Assembly: GCF_934202705.1 (NCBI RefSeq)
Contig: NZ_CAKPYE010000003.1
Location: 124,001 to 188,000 of the forward strand
Length of the DNA stretch: 64,000 bases
DNA from: an uncultured Limosilactobacillus sp.
Lineage (GTDB): Bacteria > Bacillota > Bacilli > Lactobacillales > Lactobacillaceae
Direction: 5' to 3'
In this document: piece by piece, positions 43,850 through 50,462 of the stretch
Layout of the letters: each line of letters opens with the position of its first letter
Numbering within the stretch: position 1 is the first letter of the stretch
The notes under the pieces: model-generated
What the model was told of the DNA's origin: nothing
The model's input: only the letters and a program-made list of their open reading frames with translations
Databases searched by the model: none
Translations under genes and position numbers: made by a program

Positions 43850-44185
43850 AAAGCCGCCATAATGTTCCAACGAGGTTCTAAATGTACTACCATCCTTTTT
43901 AATTAGCATACTCATTAAATCTAGCTTATTAATAAGCGCGTCTTCAAATTAATTTTTAGCACCACGTTGATACAAAGTGCCATAAAGATGCATATAATTA
44001 CTTTTGTTTAAATTTAATCCTAGTTGCTCTCTTAGTCTTCACAAAAATTATATTCTTAACCAACTTCTCCTATAAGTAGTCAGCTACTAGATTTATGTCC
44101 TTAAAGCACCTAGATAATCTGATCGCTTCGCCAGATCTCGGTTTTCAATATTGGTTATCTTTCATAGACATAACTCCTTACTAAA
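43850..44185 (-). pseudogene. decayed gene, family not recognised
   Basis: On the minus strand a GGAG site precedes MSMKDNQY, after which the frame breaks repeatedly. Pieces such as IENRDLAKRSDYLGALRT, LREQLGLNLNKSNYMHLYG and KDGSTFRTSLEHYGG read as protein in different frames between stops. It looks like an old gene killed by several mutations. No function is assigned. Confidence 0.45.
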
Positions 44186-44188
44186 TAA

Positions 44189-44252
44189 AAAAGCGAGCTG
44201 ATATTCAGCTCACTTTTTTATTGGTTTCGTTTCCGTGCTGGGTAACGCACGA
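44189..44252 (-). ncRNA. candidate RNA leader/terminator module, copy 1
   Basis: Reading the minus strand there is a small hairpin (CGTGCGTTACCCAGCACG), a conserved box GAAACGAAACCAATA and a terminator hairpin (GAGCTGAATATCAGCTC plus TTTTTT). The same order with the same box recurs at 45220-45285. No promoter is obvious. Confidence 0.4.
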
Positions 44253-44280
44253 GGCCTAACAAAACATTTACCAACCTCCA

Positions 44281-44500
44281 CCCGTGTTAAGAAACGTGTT
44301 AAAGTAGCACCATTTAAACAACGAAAAAAGCCTGTAGCACCAACGATCATCGCTGGTATTACAGGCTTTTGTGTTCTTTGTAGTGCTCACTAAAGTCGCT
44401 GTTTTAGAGTAGTTCAACCCTTGGTATAAAAGGATTTCATCCTAAACGTGTTAAGGTTTTGTGTTAAAAGCATGGTCAGAAACTTTGTTCAAATAGCGTC
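44281..44500. repeat. att junction B, between elements 1 and 2
   Basis: The left arm has CGTGTTAAGAAACGTGTTAAA and a tRNA-type terminator hairpin (GCCTGTAGCACCA ... TGGTATTACAGGC). The core GCTCACTAAAG is at 44385-44395, identical to the tRNA-Thr 3' core. The right arm has TCGCTGTTTTAGAGTAG and ACGTGTTAAGGTTTTGTG. The left arm is about 90% identical to that beside the tRNA over 115 bp. Arms on both sides make it attP-like, as expected where two elements abut. Confidence 0.8.
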
Positions 44501-44546
44501 ATTATGGGATTCCTACAGAATAACTACCCCATAAGCAACTATACTC

Positions 44547-44936
44547 AGCTATCTAAATTGGTCGCTATCTGACCTACTCTCTGACAGCTATATCCAGCTA
44601 TCTAACTTGCTTGCTATTCTGCTTACTCTCTAGTAGCTATATCCAGCTATCTAACTTGCTTGCTATTCTGCTTACTCTCTAGTAGCTATATCCAGCTATC
44701 TAATTTACTTACTATTCAGTTTACTCTCTAATAGCTATATCCAGCTATCTAATTTACTTACTATTCAGTTTACTCTCTAATAGCTATATCCAGCTATCTA
44801 ACTTGCCTACTATTCTGCTTACTCTCTAGTAGCTATATTCAGCTATCTAACCTGCTTACTATTCTGCTTACTCTAGTAGCTATATCCAGCTATCTGACTT
44901 GCTTGCTATTTGGCTTACTCTCTAGCAGCTATATCC
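44547..44936. repeat. 49-bp tandem repeat array, about 8 units
   Basis: The unit starts AGCTATCTAACTTGCTTGCT and ends AGTAGCTATATCC. Eight units follow head to tail, with a few substitutions and one 3-bp deletion. The period is not a multiple of 3 and no protein frame spans it. The array begins 30 bp downstream of the winged-helix gene at 44965. Candidate roles are a binding array or centromere for that protein, or neutral satellite DNA. Confidence 0.9.
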
Positions 44937-44964
44937 AGCCATCTAATTCATTAACTGTTAAACA

Positions 44965-45219
44965 TTATTTCTGTGTTTTCAATGTATAGTAAGTATTGGG
45001 TGAAGTTGGCGAATCCGCATGTCTTTCTAAAAGCTCTAGTTTTGTCAGATCACTTAATGCTTTCCGAGCGGTTGATGGATGTAACTTAGAATTAGAACTA
45101 ATAAATTCTTTAGGTCGTAGTTCTTTATGTTCATAAGCATAAATCAAAGCTGCTCTTTCAGGATAAGTTAGCTTAGTAAAATCATAGTTAGTAATTTTGC
45201 TTATTTCTTCTTTCAACAA
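44965..45219 (-). CDS. small winged-helix DNA-binding protein
   Basis: The 84-residue product, starting at a TTG, has the layout of a winged helix: TYPERAALIYAYEHKELRPKEF, then the probable recognition helix SSNSKLHPSTARKALSDLTKLELLE (cut here for length), and a wing with NTYYTLKTQ. Its final lines resemble the C-terminal helix-turn-helix of Fic proteins. The start codon follows closely on a terminator-like hairpin, so expression may depend on readthrough of that leader. It lies between that leader and the 49-bp repeat array, which makes the array a plausible target. Confidence 0.7.
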   Translation of the reverse strand: MLKEEISKITNYDFTKLTYPERAALIYAYEHKELRPKEFISSNSKLHPSTARKALSDLTKLELLERHADSPTSPNTYYTLKTQK

Positions 45220-45285
45220 AAGAAGAGCTGATAAACAGCCCTTCTTCTATATTGGTTTCGTTTCCGTGCTGAATCACGCGCGGGG
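45220..45285 (-). ncRNA. candidate RNA leader/terminator module, copy 2
   Basis: On the minus strand the order is a hairpin (CGTGATTCAGCACG), the box GAAACGAAACCAATA and an imperfect hairpin (AGAAGAAGGGCTG ... CAGCTCTTCT) whose left arm holds the only purine-rich ribosome-like site. The next bases are the TTG start of the winged-helix gene. This could be an attenuator for that gene. Confidence 0.4.
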
Positions 45286-45439
45286 TCTAATGTAGATTAC
45301 CTCTATCAATACTAAATTAGTTCAGGTTCTAGCAACCCAAGTGTCTATTCACTTCAAAAATCTCAGTTAAACAGTGCCAATTCACTGACCTATTCGGTAA
45401 TTTAATTATACTATACTGAAAAATAGATTTGGAATTCTT

Positions 45440-45541
45440 CTATTTGTCTTTTAGAAAATCCAATATCTCCTTATCTTCAAGTAAACTTTGTTCCAAAACC
45501 TCTAAAAAATTATCATGGTAGTCTTTAACTTCTTTTGTCAT
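45440..45541 (-). CDS. small acidic protein downstream of fic (33 aa)
   Basis: A complete 33-codon gene with an AGAGG site 9 bases before the ATG encodes MTKEVKDYHDNFLEV and continues, rich in Glu, Asp and Leu, to LDFLKDK. It should form one or two amphipathic helices. It sits 82 bp downstream of fic on the same strand, with one copy of the dispersed palindrome between. Small helical partners of Fic proteins exist (FicA/VbhA), but they carry the SxxxEG motif that this one lacks. Function unknown. Confidence 0.55.
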   Translation of the reverse strand: MTKEVKDYHDNFLEVLEQSLLEDKEILDFLKDK

Positions 45542-45568
45542 TTTAGATTACCTCTGTTATTTTAAAAA

Positions 45569-45622
45569 TTTATCGGTGCAAAATTAGCCGATTTTGCACC
45601 GATAAATTATTTATTGCACTGA
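45569..45622. repeat. dispersed palindrome family, copy 2
   Basis: The core TTATCGGTGCAAAAT / ATTTTGCACCGATAA and the right outer repeat TTGCACTGA are present; the left outer part is missing. It starts 2 bp beyond the fic stop codon. Confidence 0.85.
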
Positions 45623-45623
45623 T

Positions 45624-46676
45624 TTAATCGTTCACAACATATCGACTTGCACGGCCCTTACCCAATAATCTGATTTTATCTTGTTTTCGCAAAACAGCTA
45701 GTGCATGCTTGATGGTGCTTTCACCATACTGGGGAATCAAATCCATTAATTCACGTCTTGATAGCGGCTTCAAACTATTATTAAGTTTGCTCAATACTAA
45801 CGTTTCTGGGCTTCTTTCAGTATCATTAGTAAAATCAATCCGCGAGTTTAATTCACGATATGCCTGCAAAACAATACTTAAAAAGTAATCAACATATGGG
45901 CCATAATCATTTTTATTATCAATCCATGCCGTTCCTGAACTTTCTAATAATGTCCGGTAATATTGTGCCTTAGTTTTTTCAATTAACCGTTCCAGACTAA
46001 TATATTTACCAACTTCAAAGCCTAACTGATGTAGTTCAAGCAACATAAGAAGCCGAGACATCCTACCATTGCCATCTCTAAAGGGGTGAATTGAAACAAA
46101 GTCCAACATAAATGCTGCGGCCAAGATTAATGGCGGAAAAGTGTTATCTTCAATCGCATTATTGTACGCATCACATAGATTCTGAATCAGTTCAGGAGTT
46201 ATATAAGCCGGTGGTGGAGTAAAACGCGTTTCTTTGTGTCCATCAGCAAAGGTAGTCACGATGGAGTTATCAATATTCTTGAATTCACCACCCCAAGTGC
46301 TTTCAGTAAAATCAAATAATTGCTTATGTAGAGCTAAAATATTATTAGGAGTAATTTTAATATACTCATAGTTCTCATGAATAGTTGCTAAAACATCACG
46401 GTAACCAGAAATTTCTTCCTCACTCCGGTTTTCTGGAGCGGTCTTTTGACTCATTAATTTTTTAAGCCGGGCATCACTAGTTGCAATTCCTTCAATTCGG
46501 TTTGATGAATCTGTACTTTCGATTTTAGCAACCGCCAATAGCTTATCCATAATATCCTTAGACTTTAAAGATACATGGGCTGTTTTACCCTTTAGCTCAT
46601 AGATTTGATTGAGCTTTTCGACCATCTTAGTAGTTAACTGTAGATCATTTAATGTTTGGTAATCAAAAACTTTCAA
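45624..46676 (-). CDS. fic: Fic-family AMP-transferase-like protein
   Basis: The 350-residue protein has an N-terminal Fic_N-like helix bundle with the inhibitory motif SSNRIEG at about residues 57-63 (the [S/T]xxxE[G/N] form). The catalytic Fic loop HPFRDGNGR is complete near residues 195-203, and a winged-helix domain follows at about 285-345 (LSRRELMDLIPQYGESTIKHAL). With all catalytic residues present it should transfer AMP from ATP to a hydroxyl side chain of a target protein. The motif position makes it a class II, self-inhibited Fic. It lies in element 2 beside MazEF and may act as a stability or defence factor. The target is unknown. Confidence 0.95.
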   Translation of the reverse strand: MKVFDYQTLNDLQLTTKMVEKLNQIYELKGKTAHVSLKSKDIMDKLLAVAKIESTDSSNRIEGIATSDARLKKLMSQKTAPENRSEEEISGYRDVLATIHENYEYIKITPNNILALHKQLFDFTESTWGGEFKNIDNSIVTTFADGHKETRFTPPPAYITPELIQNLCDAYNNAIEDNTFPPLILAAAFMLDFVSIHPFRDGNGRMSRLLMLLELHQLGFEVGKYISLERLIEKTKAQYYRTLLESSGTAWIDNKNDYGPYVDYFLSIVLQAYRELNSRIDFTNDTERSPETLVLSKLNNSLKPLSRRELMDLIPQYGESTIKHALAVLRKQDKIRLLGKGRASRYVVND

Positions 46677-46723
46677 TTATTTCATCTCCCTTCATTAGCA
46701 TTTCTCTTTAGTATTTTATACCA

Positions 46724-46796
46724 ATTATCAGCGCAATTTAAAGATTATCGGTGCAAAATCAGCTAATTTTGCACCGATAACTCATTTATTGCACCG
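46724..46796. repeat. dispersed palindrome family, copy 3
   Basis: A full copy: ATCAGCGCAA, then TTATCGGTGCAAAAT / ATTTTGCACCGATAA and TTGCACCGA. It lies 47 bp upstream of the fic start codon. Confidence 0.85.
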
Positions 46797-46969
46797 AAAT
46801 TCCACTATGACCAAAAAAGAATGCTAATCAGTCATTCCTACTATTGATATGATTCCAGTAACCAGCTAAAAACATATGTACATCGTCATTTTGAATTCGA
46901 TAGTCCTACTTTATCTTTTTCCCACTTAAACTATAGTTGATACCTCCTAGGAGACAATCATTCTACTTA

Positions 46970-47308
46970 TTATAGTACCAACCTAGCTTTTTTCCGTACT
47001 TCATCAAACACATCCATTGGCAGCATTTCAACAAACTGCCATTTACGGTGGTTAAAGTCAAATGATTTAATCTGTTCAACATACACAGTTCCATCAATTT
47101 GAGTTCGTCCATCTAATTGGACATGAAGTGGGTAATCTTCTCCATTAAAAGCCCCATGTGAAATCGGCACTACCCAAGCAAATGGTGAAGTCTGGGCTAA
47201 CATATTATTGCTAACCACTACTGCTGGTCGACGCTTTTGAATTTCTGCGCCAACTGAAGGGTCAAAATCAATATAGATGATACTACCACTTTGTAGATAA
47301 TCTACCAT
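46970..47308 (-). CDS. mazF: MazF/PemK-family mRNA interferase toxin
   Basis: The 112-residue protein shows the MazF core: GSIIYIDFDPSVGAEIQKRRPAVVVS at residues 8-33 (the RRP loop is the catalytic and binding site), PFAWVVPIS, and the later VEQIKSFDF strand. MazF proteins cut single-stranded RNA at short motifs and stop growth when the antitoxin is lost. The gene overlaps mazE by 7 bp and follows it, the usual antitoxin-first order. It probably stabilises element 2 against loss. The cleavage motif cannot be predicted. Confidence 0.94.
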   Translation of the reverse strand: MVDYLQSGSIIYIDFDPSVGAEIQKRRPAVVVSNNMLAQTSPFAWVVPISHGAFNGEDYPLHVQLDGRTQIDGTVYVEQIKSFDFNHRKWQFVEMLPMDVFDEVRKKARLVL

Positions 47309-47550
47309 AATTCTTCTCCTTCAGGTTTTGTATTTTGCCAATCTTTTAAGTCATCTGGCATTTGGTATTTACCATGCCAATCCTTAAATAACTCTTCAAT
47401 GGTTGACGGTACCTTTTTAGCTGGCGTTAAAATTAGAGTACCGCCTTTCCCCTTAGCAAAACGATATTCTGTTCCTGGTTTAACATTAAATGATTTGGGA
47501 ATGGTTACAACCGTTGCGTTCCCTTGGATTCTTGCTTTAACAGTATCCAT
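47302..47550 (-). CDS. mazE: MazE-like AbrB-fold antitoxin
   Basis: The 82-residue protein has an N-terminal swapped-hairpin AbrB domain (DTVKARIQGNATVVTIPKSF) that binds DNA. An acidic, Trp-containing tail (IEELFKDWHGKYQMPDDL) should wrap the toxin and block it. It is the first gene of the pair. Upstream, the palindrome AAAGTAATTACTTT (47605-47618) is a likely operator for self-repression; a decayed copy of this gene and its upstream DNA is at 41758-41890. Confidence 0.92.
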   Translation of the reverse strand: MDTVKARIQGNATVVTIPKSFNVKPGTEYRFAKGKGGTLILTPAKKVPSTIEELFKDWHGKYQMPDDLKDWQNTKPEGEELW

Positions 47551-47604
47551 CTTGCCACCGCCTTTATTAGTTTGTAACCATTATTATACCATATGTAATC
47601 ATTA

Positions 47605-47618
47605 AAGTAATTACTTTT
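47605..47618. promoter_or_regulatory. operator-like palindrome upstream of mazE
   Basis: The perfect 14-bp palindrome AAAGTAATTACTTT is 55 bp before the mazE start. It is nearly preserved (one mismatch) upstream of the mazE remnant in element 1, suggesting it is functional and travels with the gene. Confidence 0.6.
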
Positions 47619-47636
47619 AGCAATTGTTAAAATAAC

Positions 47637-47726
47637 TAAAAAGAGCGCTGATTAGGCGCTCCAGCTACCGGTACGATTTCAGTAACGAACTGAAACCATT
47701 TTGCATGCCGGTGTTATTCATTTGAT
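47637..47726 (-). ncRNA. candidate small RNA related to the 40977 antitoxin RNA
   Basis: A TATAAT at 47733-47738 (minus) and a terminator GGAGCGCCTAATCAGCGCTC plus TTTTT define an RNA of about 90 nt. An inner TTTCAGT/ACTGAAA stem is enclosed by ACCGG/CCGGT. Its 3' end (GTACCGGTAGCTGGAGCGCC) matches the constant 3' half of the RNAs at 40977 and 47768, while the 5' part differs. No complementary toxin gene was found nearby. Confidence 0.55.
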
Positions 47727-47767
47727 AGTTACATTATACAATGTTCTCTTTTATGATTCATTCCAAT

Positions 47768-47863
47768 AAAAAAGGAGTGCGTTTAGGCACCCCCAACCAT
47801 CGGTACTTTATTACAGACCACGGCGACCAAACCGTTTGTGTTTAAGTACTTCACCTTATTCGT
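47768..47863 (-). ncRNA. candidate small RNA, second copy of the 40977 antitoxin RNA
   Basis: This is about 87% identical to the 40977-41073 RNA along its length, with the same GGTGCCTAA terminator loop and TTTTTT tail. The -10 (GATAAT, 47870-47875) overlaps the stop codon of the 47871 gene. The 5' targeting part is changed (CGAATAAGGTGAAGTAC), and no matching toxin is visible, so it may be an orphan or act on another copy elsewhere. Confidence 0.55.
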
Positions 47864-47870
47864 AAATCAA

Positions 47871-48368
47871 TTATCCATTGTTTGAATTTAACTGTTTTAA
47901 CCAATATTCATAACAATCAACATACCATTGTATATACGAACGGTGATTTTCTTTATAGAATTGTTTATTCTTTTTCATAGCATAACCAATCATTGCTGCA
48001 TTATTGTCAATTGGCATTGGTTGGCGAGCAATCTTATTATTTATTAACTTAATCTTTGATGGATTAACTAACCGATAATCATGAGTGTCCGCAACTATAT
48101 ATCCCTTATCATATCCATTTACGCGGGCATTAAATTTAATGAGGTCGCCTTCTTTCAGTTCCCCTAATTTAAGAAAGCTTTTAGTATAGTTGAACCACAA
48201 ATGGTCAGTTACTAATTCATCATTCTCAACTAGTTTAACATTCGCTAACATCAACGTTGCCCGAAAAGTTCTAAAGCTATTCTTATATCCGAGTCGTACA
48301 AATTCACCAATAAATTCATGGCGTTTTTGACTGCCTAATTCTTTTAATTTTTCTCGCATTTCTTTCAT
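47871..48368 (-). CDS. hypothetical protein, possible OB-fold
   Basis: The 165-residue protein has a helical, basic N-terminus (MREKLKELGSQKRHEFIGEF). A beta-rich middle (RATLMLANVKLVENDELVTDHLW, then LKEGDLIKFNARVNGYDKGY) reads like a small OB-type nucleic-acid-binding barrel, and a helical C-terminus ends in WYVDCYEYWLKQL. I do not recognise a named family. It lies downstream of the integrase on the same strand, with a dispersed palindrome between. It is probably an accessory gene of the element, with RNA or DNA binding only a guess. Confidence 0.65.
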   Translation of the reverse strand: MKEMREKLKELGSQKRHEFIGEFVRLGYKNSFRTFRATLMLANVKLVENDELVTDHLWFNYTKSFLKLGELKEGDLIKFNARVNGYDKGYIVADTHDYRLVNPSKIKLINNKIARQPMPIDNNAAMIGYAMKKNKQFYKENHRSYIQWYVDCYEYWLKQLNSNNG

Positions 48369-48387
48369 CCTTTTCCATTCTTCACAT

Positions 48388-48460
48388 CATTATCAGTGCA
48401 ATTTAAAGATTATCGGTGCAAAATTAGCTAATTTTGCACCGATAAATTGTTTATTGCACT
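48388..48460. repeat. dispersed palindrome family, copy 4
   Basis: A full copy: ATCAGTGCAA, TTATCGGTGCAAAAT / ATTTTGCACCGATAA and TTGCACTGA. It lies between the integrase stop and the start of the 47871 gene. Confidence 0.85.
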
Positions 48461-48480
48461 GAAAAATATCTATTCATTAC

Positions 48481-49689
48481 TTACATCGACAGATAACGAT
48501 CCATCAATCCACTATAACCAGTATTAAAGGTCTTCACATAATACCGCATATAGACAGCTAACGAGTTGCCTAACCGATTGCAGGCATAACTGTAATCGCC
48601 CAGTCTTGCTAACCTGGTTCCACATGTGGTTCTTAGGGTATAGCAACTCAATGGCAGTTCCCCATTATTAACCCCAATTCTTCGGCAAAGTTCTTTTAAC
48701 ATGTCATTCATTGAACGTTGGGTGACTGGATAGCCTAGTCTGGCTAACCGGTAGTCAGTCAGATTAAGGAATAATAAGTCACTAGTAGTTTGCAGACCTT
48801 TTTCTTTTATAAACTCTTCCTGTTTTTTCTTAAAAACTTGCAACTGATCATAAAGCTGCTGAGTTATTGGTGGAGTGAGACGACTTTCACCTTTGCGGCG
48901 GGCTTTAAGGTGACCGTTTAGCCCCTTAGTCAATTCAGAATAAGAATCGTTAATTCGAAATACCCAGTGACCTTCATCTTGGGTGAGATTAGCCAGCTTC
49001 AATGCTTGAATCTCCTGTGGTCGCATCCCGGTTTCCGCTTCGACCCACAATGCCATCCTAACTACCCATCTTTGGATTGGGATCTGAGTTAAATCGTCTT
49101 GAATGGCTTGCCGAAAGGCCTGAAACTCTTGATCCGTCATTGCATATTTCTCTTTAGTAATTGATTGCTTATCCCGTCTGAAGAAGTAGTCAATTGGTCG
49201 CTTAGGCACTGGTGATTTGACAATTACGTCACCCTCCAAAGTTAGAAAATATGTTCTCAATTGCTGCAATAATTTACTAGCCGTTGAATGAGTAGTAATA
49301 CTGGCATGGTGTTCTCTAGCATAGGTAGTGATGAACTCTCTAATGGTATCTTCATCACAGTTCCTGACCTTCACTCCACCTAGATAACAATGCACCATTT
49401 TTTCAGTGTACCGCCAGGTCTTAATTGAAGCTGGACTCCAGCGTTCCATTTTAATCTGCTTTTCAATCCATTCCGACAAGGCTTGTGGAAGGTACTTGCT
49501 TCCTGTATTGAAGTCATGCCCAGTCTTGATTTGATCAATGAGATCCGCTTCAATTTTCCTAGCTTTCGACTTCGTTTCCGCATAGTGAACGGGTGCCGAA
49601 ACCAGCTTGCCATGCACACTTGTCTGTGGCCGAATCCAATACTGCCCGCAATGTTTACTGTTCTTATTAGTTACTAGTCTAATCGTCAA
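48481..49689 (-). CDS. int: tyrosine-type site-specific integrase
   Basis: The 402-residue recombinase has an arm-binding N-terminus (about 1-65), a SAM-like core-binding domain (about 70-180) and a catalytic domain. The first Arg is in TGMRPQEIQAL, the second in CYTLRTTCGT, and the probable nucleophile is in YMRYYVKTF near the end. The usual HxLR His is Tyr and the usual second His/Trp (LGH) is Asn (LGN). The first change is tolerated in the family, the second is unusual. This is the only complete integrase in the window, so it is the best candidate to act at the four att junctions ending at tRNA-Thr. It follows the excisionase-like gene. Confidence 0.92.
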   Translation of the reverse strand: MTIRLVTNKNSKHCGQYWIRPQTSVHGKLVSAPVHYAETKSKARKIEADLIDQIKTGHDFNTGSKYLPQALSEWIEKQIKMERWSPASIKTWRYTEKMVHCYLGGVKVRNCDEDTIREFITTYAREHHASITTHSTASKLLQQLRTYFLTLEGDVIVKSPVPKRPIDYFFRRDKQSITKEKYAMTDQEFQAFRQAIQDDLTQIPIQRWVVRMALWVEAETGMRPQEIQALKLANLTQDEGHWVFRINDSYSELTKGLNGHLKARRKGESRLTPPITQQLYDQLQVFKKKQEEFIKEKGLQTTSDLLFLNLTDYRLARLGYPVTQRSMNDMLKELCRRIGVNNGELPLSCYTLRTTCGTRLARLGDYSYACNRLGNSLAVYMRYYVKTFNTGYSGLMDRYLSM

Positions 49690-49723
49690 ACATCATCACT
49701 CCTAGAACCCATTAATAAAAATA

Positions 49724-49927
49724 TTAACGTGCTTTCCAAGTTGTGACTTGCCTGAATCCCGCAGTTTTGAGCCAACTTACTACCTCATCAACTACAAAGT
49801 AGCGTCTGGATTTTGGATCCAACTGATGGTATGGCATACCCAGCCGGATTAAAGTGTAGATGTAACCATTGCTGCAACCAATAATGTCCGCTAATGTTTT
49901 AAGGTTTACGATTTCGTCTTTAACCAT
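49724..49927 (-). CDS. excisionase-like small helix-turn-helix protein
   Basis: The 67-residue protein has a MerR/AlpA-like winged helix: NLKTLADIIGCSNGYIYTLIR at residues 7-27, cut by a wing containing RRYFVVDEVVSWL. Such proteins bind and bend DNA near att sites and favour excision. Its position directly before int, with overlap into the upstream gene (8 bp), supports that role. A general regulator remains possible. Confidence 0.75.
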   Translation of the reverse strand: MVKDEIVNLKTLADIIGCSNGYIYTLIRLGMPYHQLDPKSRRYFVVDEVVSWLKTAGFRQVTTWKAR

Positions 49928-50159
49928 GATACTTTTCCTTCCTTAACCGCCTAATTTCATTTCTTAACTTTTCAATTTCATTAACAACCTTCACATATGT
50001 TACTCTTGGAAAATAAATTCCCACTAGCTGACACTGATCGTCATAAACATTCACTGATGCTTTTATTGTGCCGCTATACTCATCCAGCGCGTTAAATTTT
50101 AGTGGAAATTTAGCCTTTTTAACGTTCACTGTCTTCTCTTCTAACTCATTGATTAACAT
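49920..50159 (-). CDS. small island protein, paralogue pair member 1
   Basis: The 79-residue protein is of unknown function, with VNVKKAKFPLKFNALDEYSG, a strand motif QLVGIYFPRVTYVKV, and a basic coiled-coil tail (EKLRNEIRRLRKEKYHG). The neighbour at 50159-50398 is also 79 residues long and carries EVEGVYFPIETYKKL at the matching place. The pair therefore arose by duplication. The start overlaps the upstream stop by one base. Confidence 0.7.
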   Translation of the reverse strand: MLINELEEKTVNVKKAKFPLKFNALDEYSGTIKASVNVYDDQCQLVGIYFPRVTYVKVVNEIEKLRNEIRRLRKEKYHG

Positions 50160-50398
50160 TAGTCTTTTCCACCCTTCTTATTTTTCAATTCGACAATGCT
50201 TTTTTTCATGCTACGCGCTAATTTTTTATAAGTTTCAATCGGGAAATAGACTCCCTCAACCTCATCATTTTCATCCCATACAAGTGCAAACGGATTATCG
50301 TTGCTTTGTTGATTCATGACCAGGTTAATGTCATCAAACCATGCTGTAAATTCCTTATTAGTAAACGATGCTGCATTATATTCTCTATCCATTTTCAT
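50159..50398 (-). CDS. small island protein, paralogue pair member 2
   Basis: This 79-residue protein starts at 50398, where AAAGGAAG precedes the ATG; the open frame begins 24 bp earlier. It contains FTAWFDDINLVMNQQ, the shared strand FALVWDENDEVEGVYFP and a Lys-rich tail. It is related to the next gene downstream. It lies between the helicase gene and the excisionase-like gene, in the replication/integration operon. Function unknown. Confidence 0.7.
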   Translation of the reverse strand: MKMDREYNAASFTNKEFTAWFDDINLVMNQQSNDNPFALVWDENDEVEGVYFPIETYKKLARSMKKSIVELKNKKGGKD

Positions 50399-50462
50399 TT
50401 TTATTCTTCCTTTCAGATTCAAATAGAAATTCTATGTTAAAATTAACGTAATTAAGTATTTT

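Noticed and set aside
44547..44936. Possible CRISPR array
   Set aside because: The 49-bp units are contiguous and similar throughout, with no unique spacers, and no cas gene is present.
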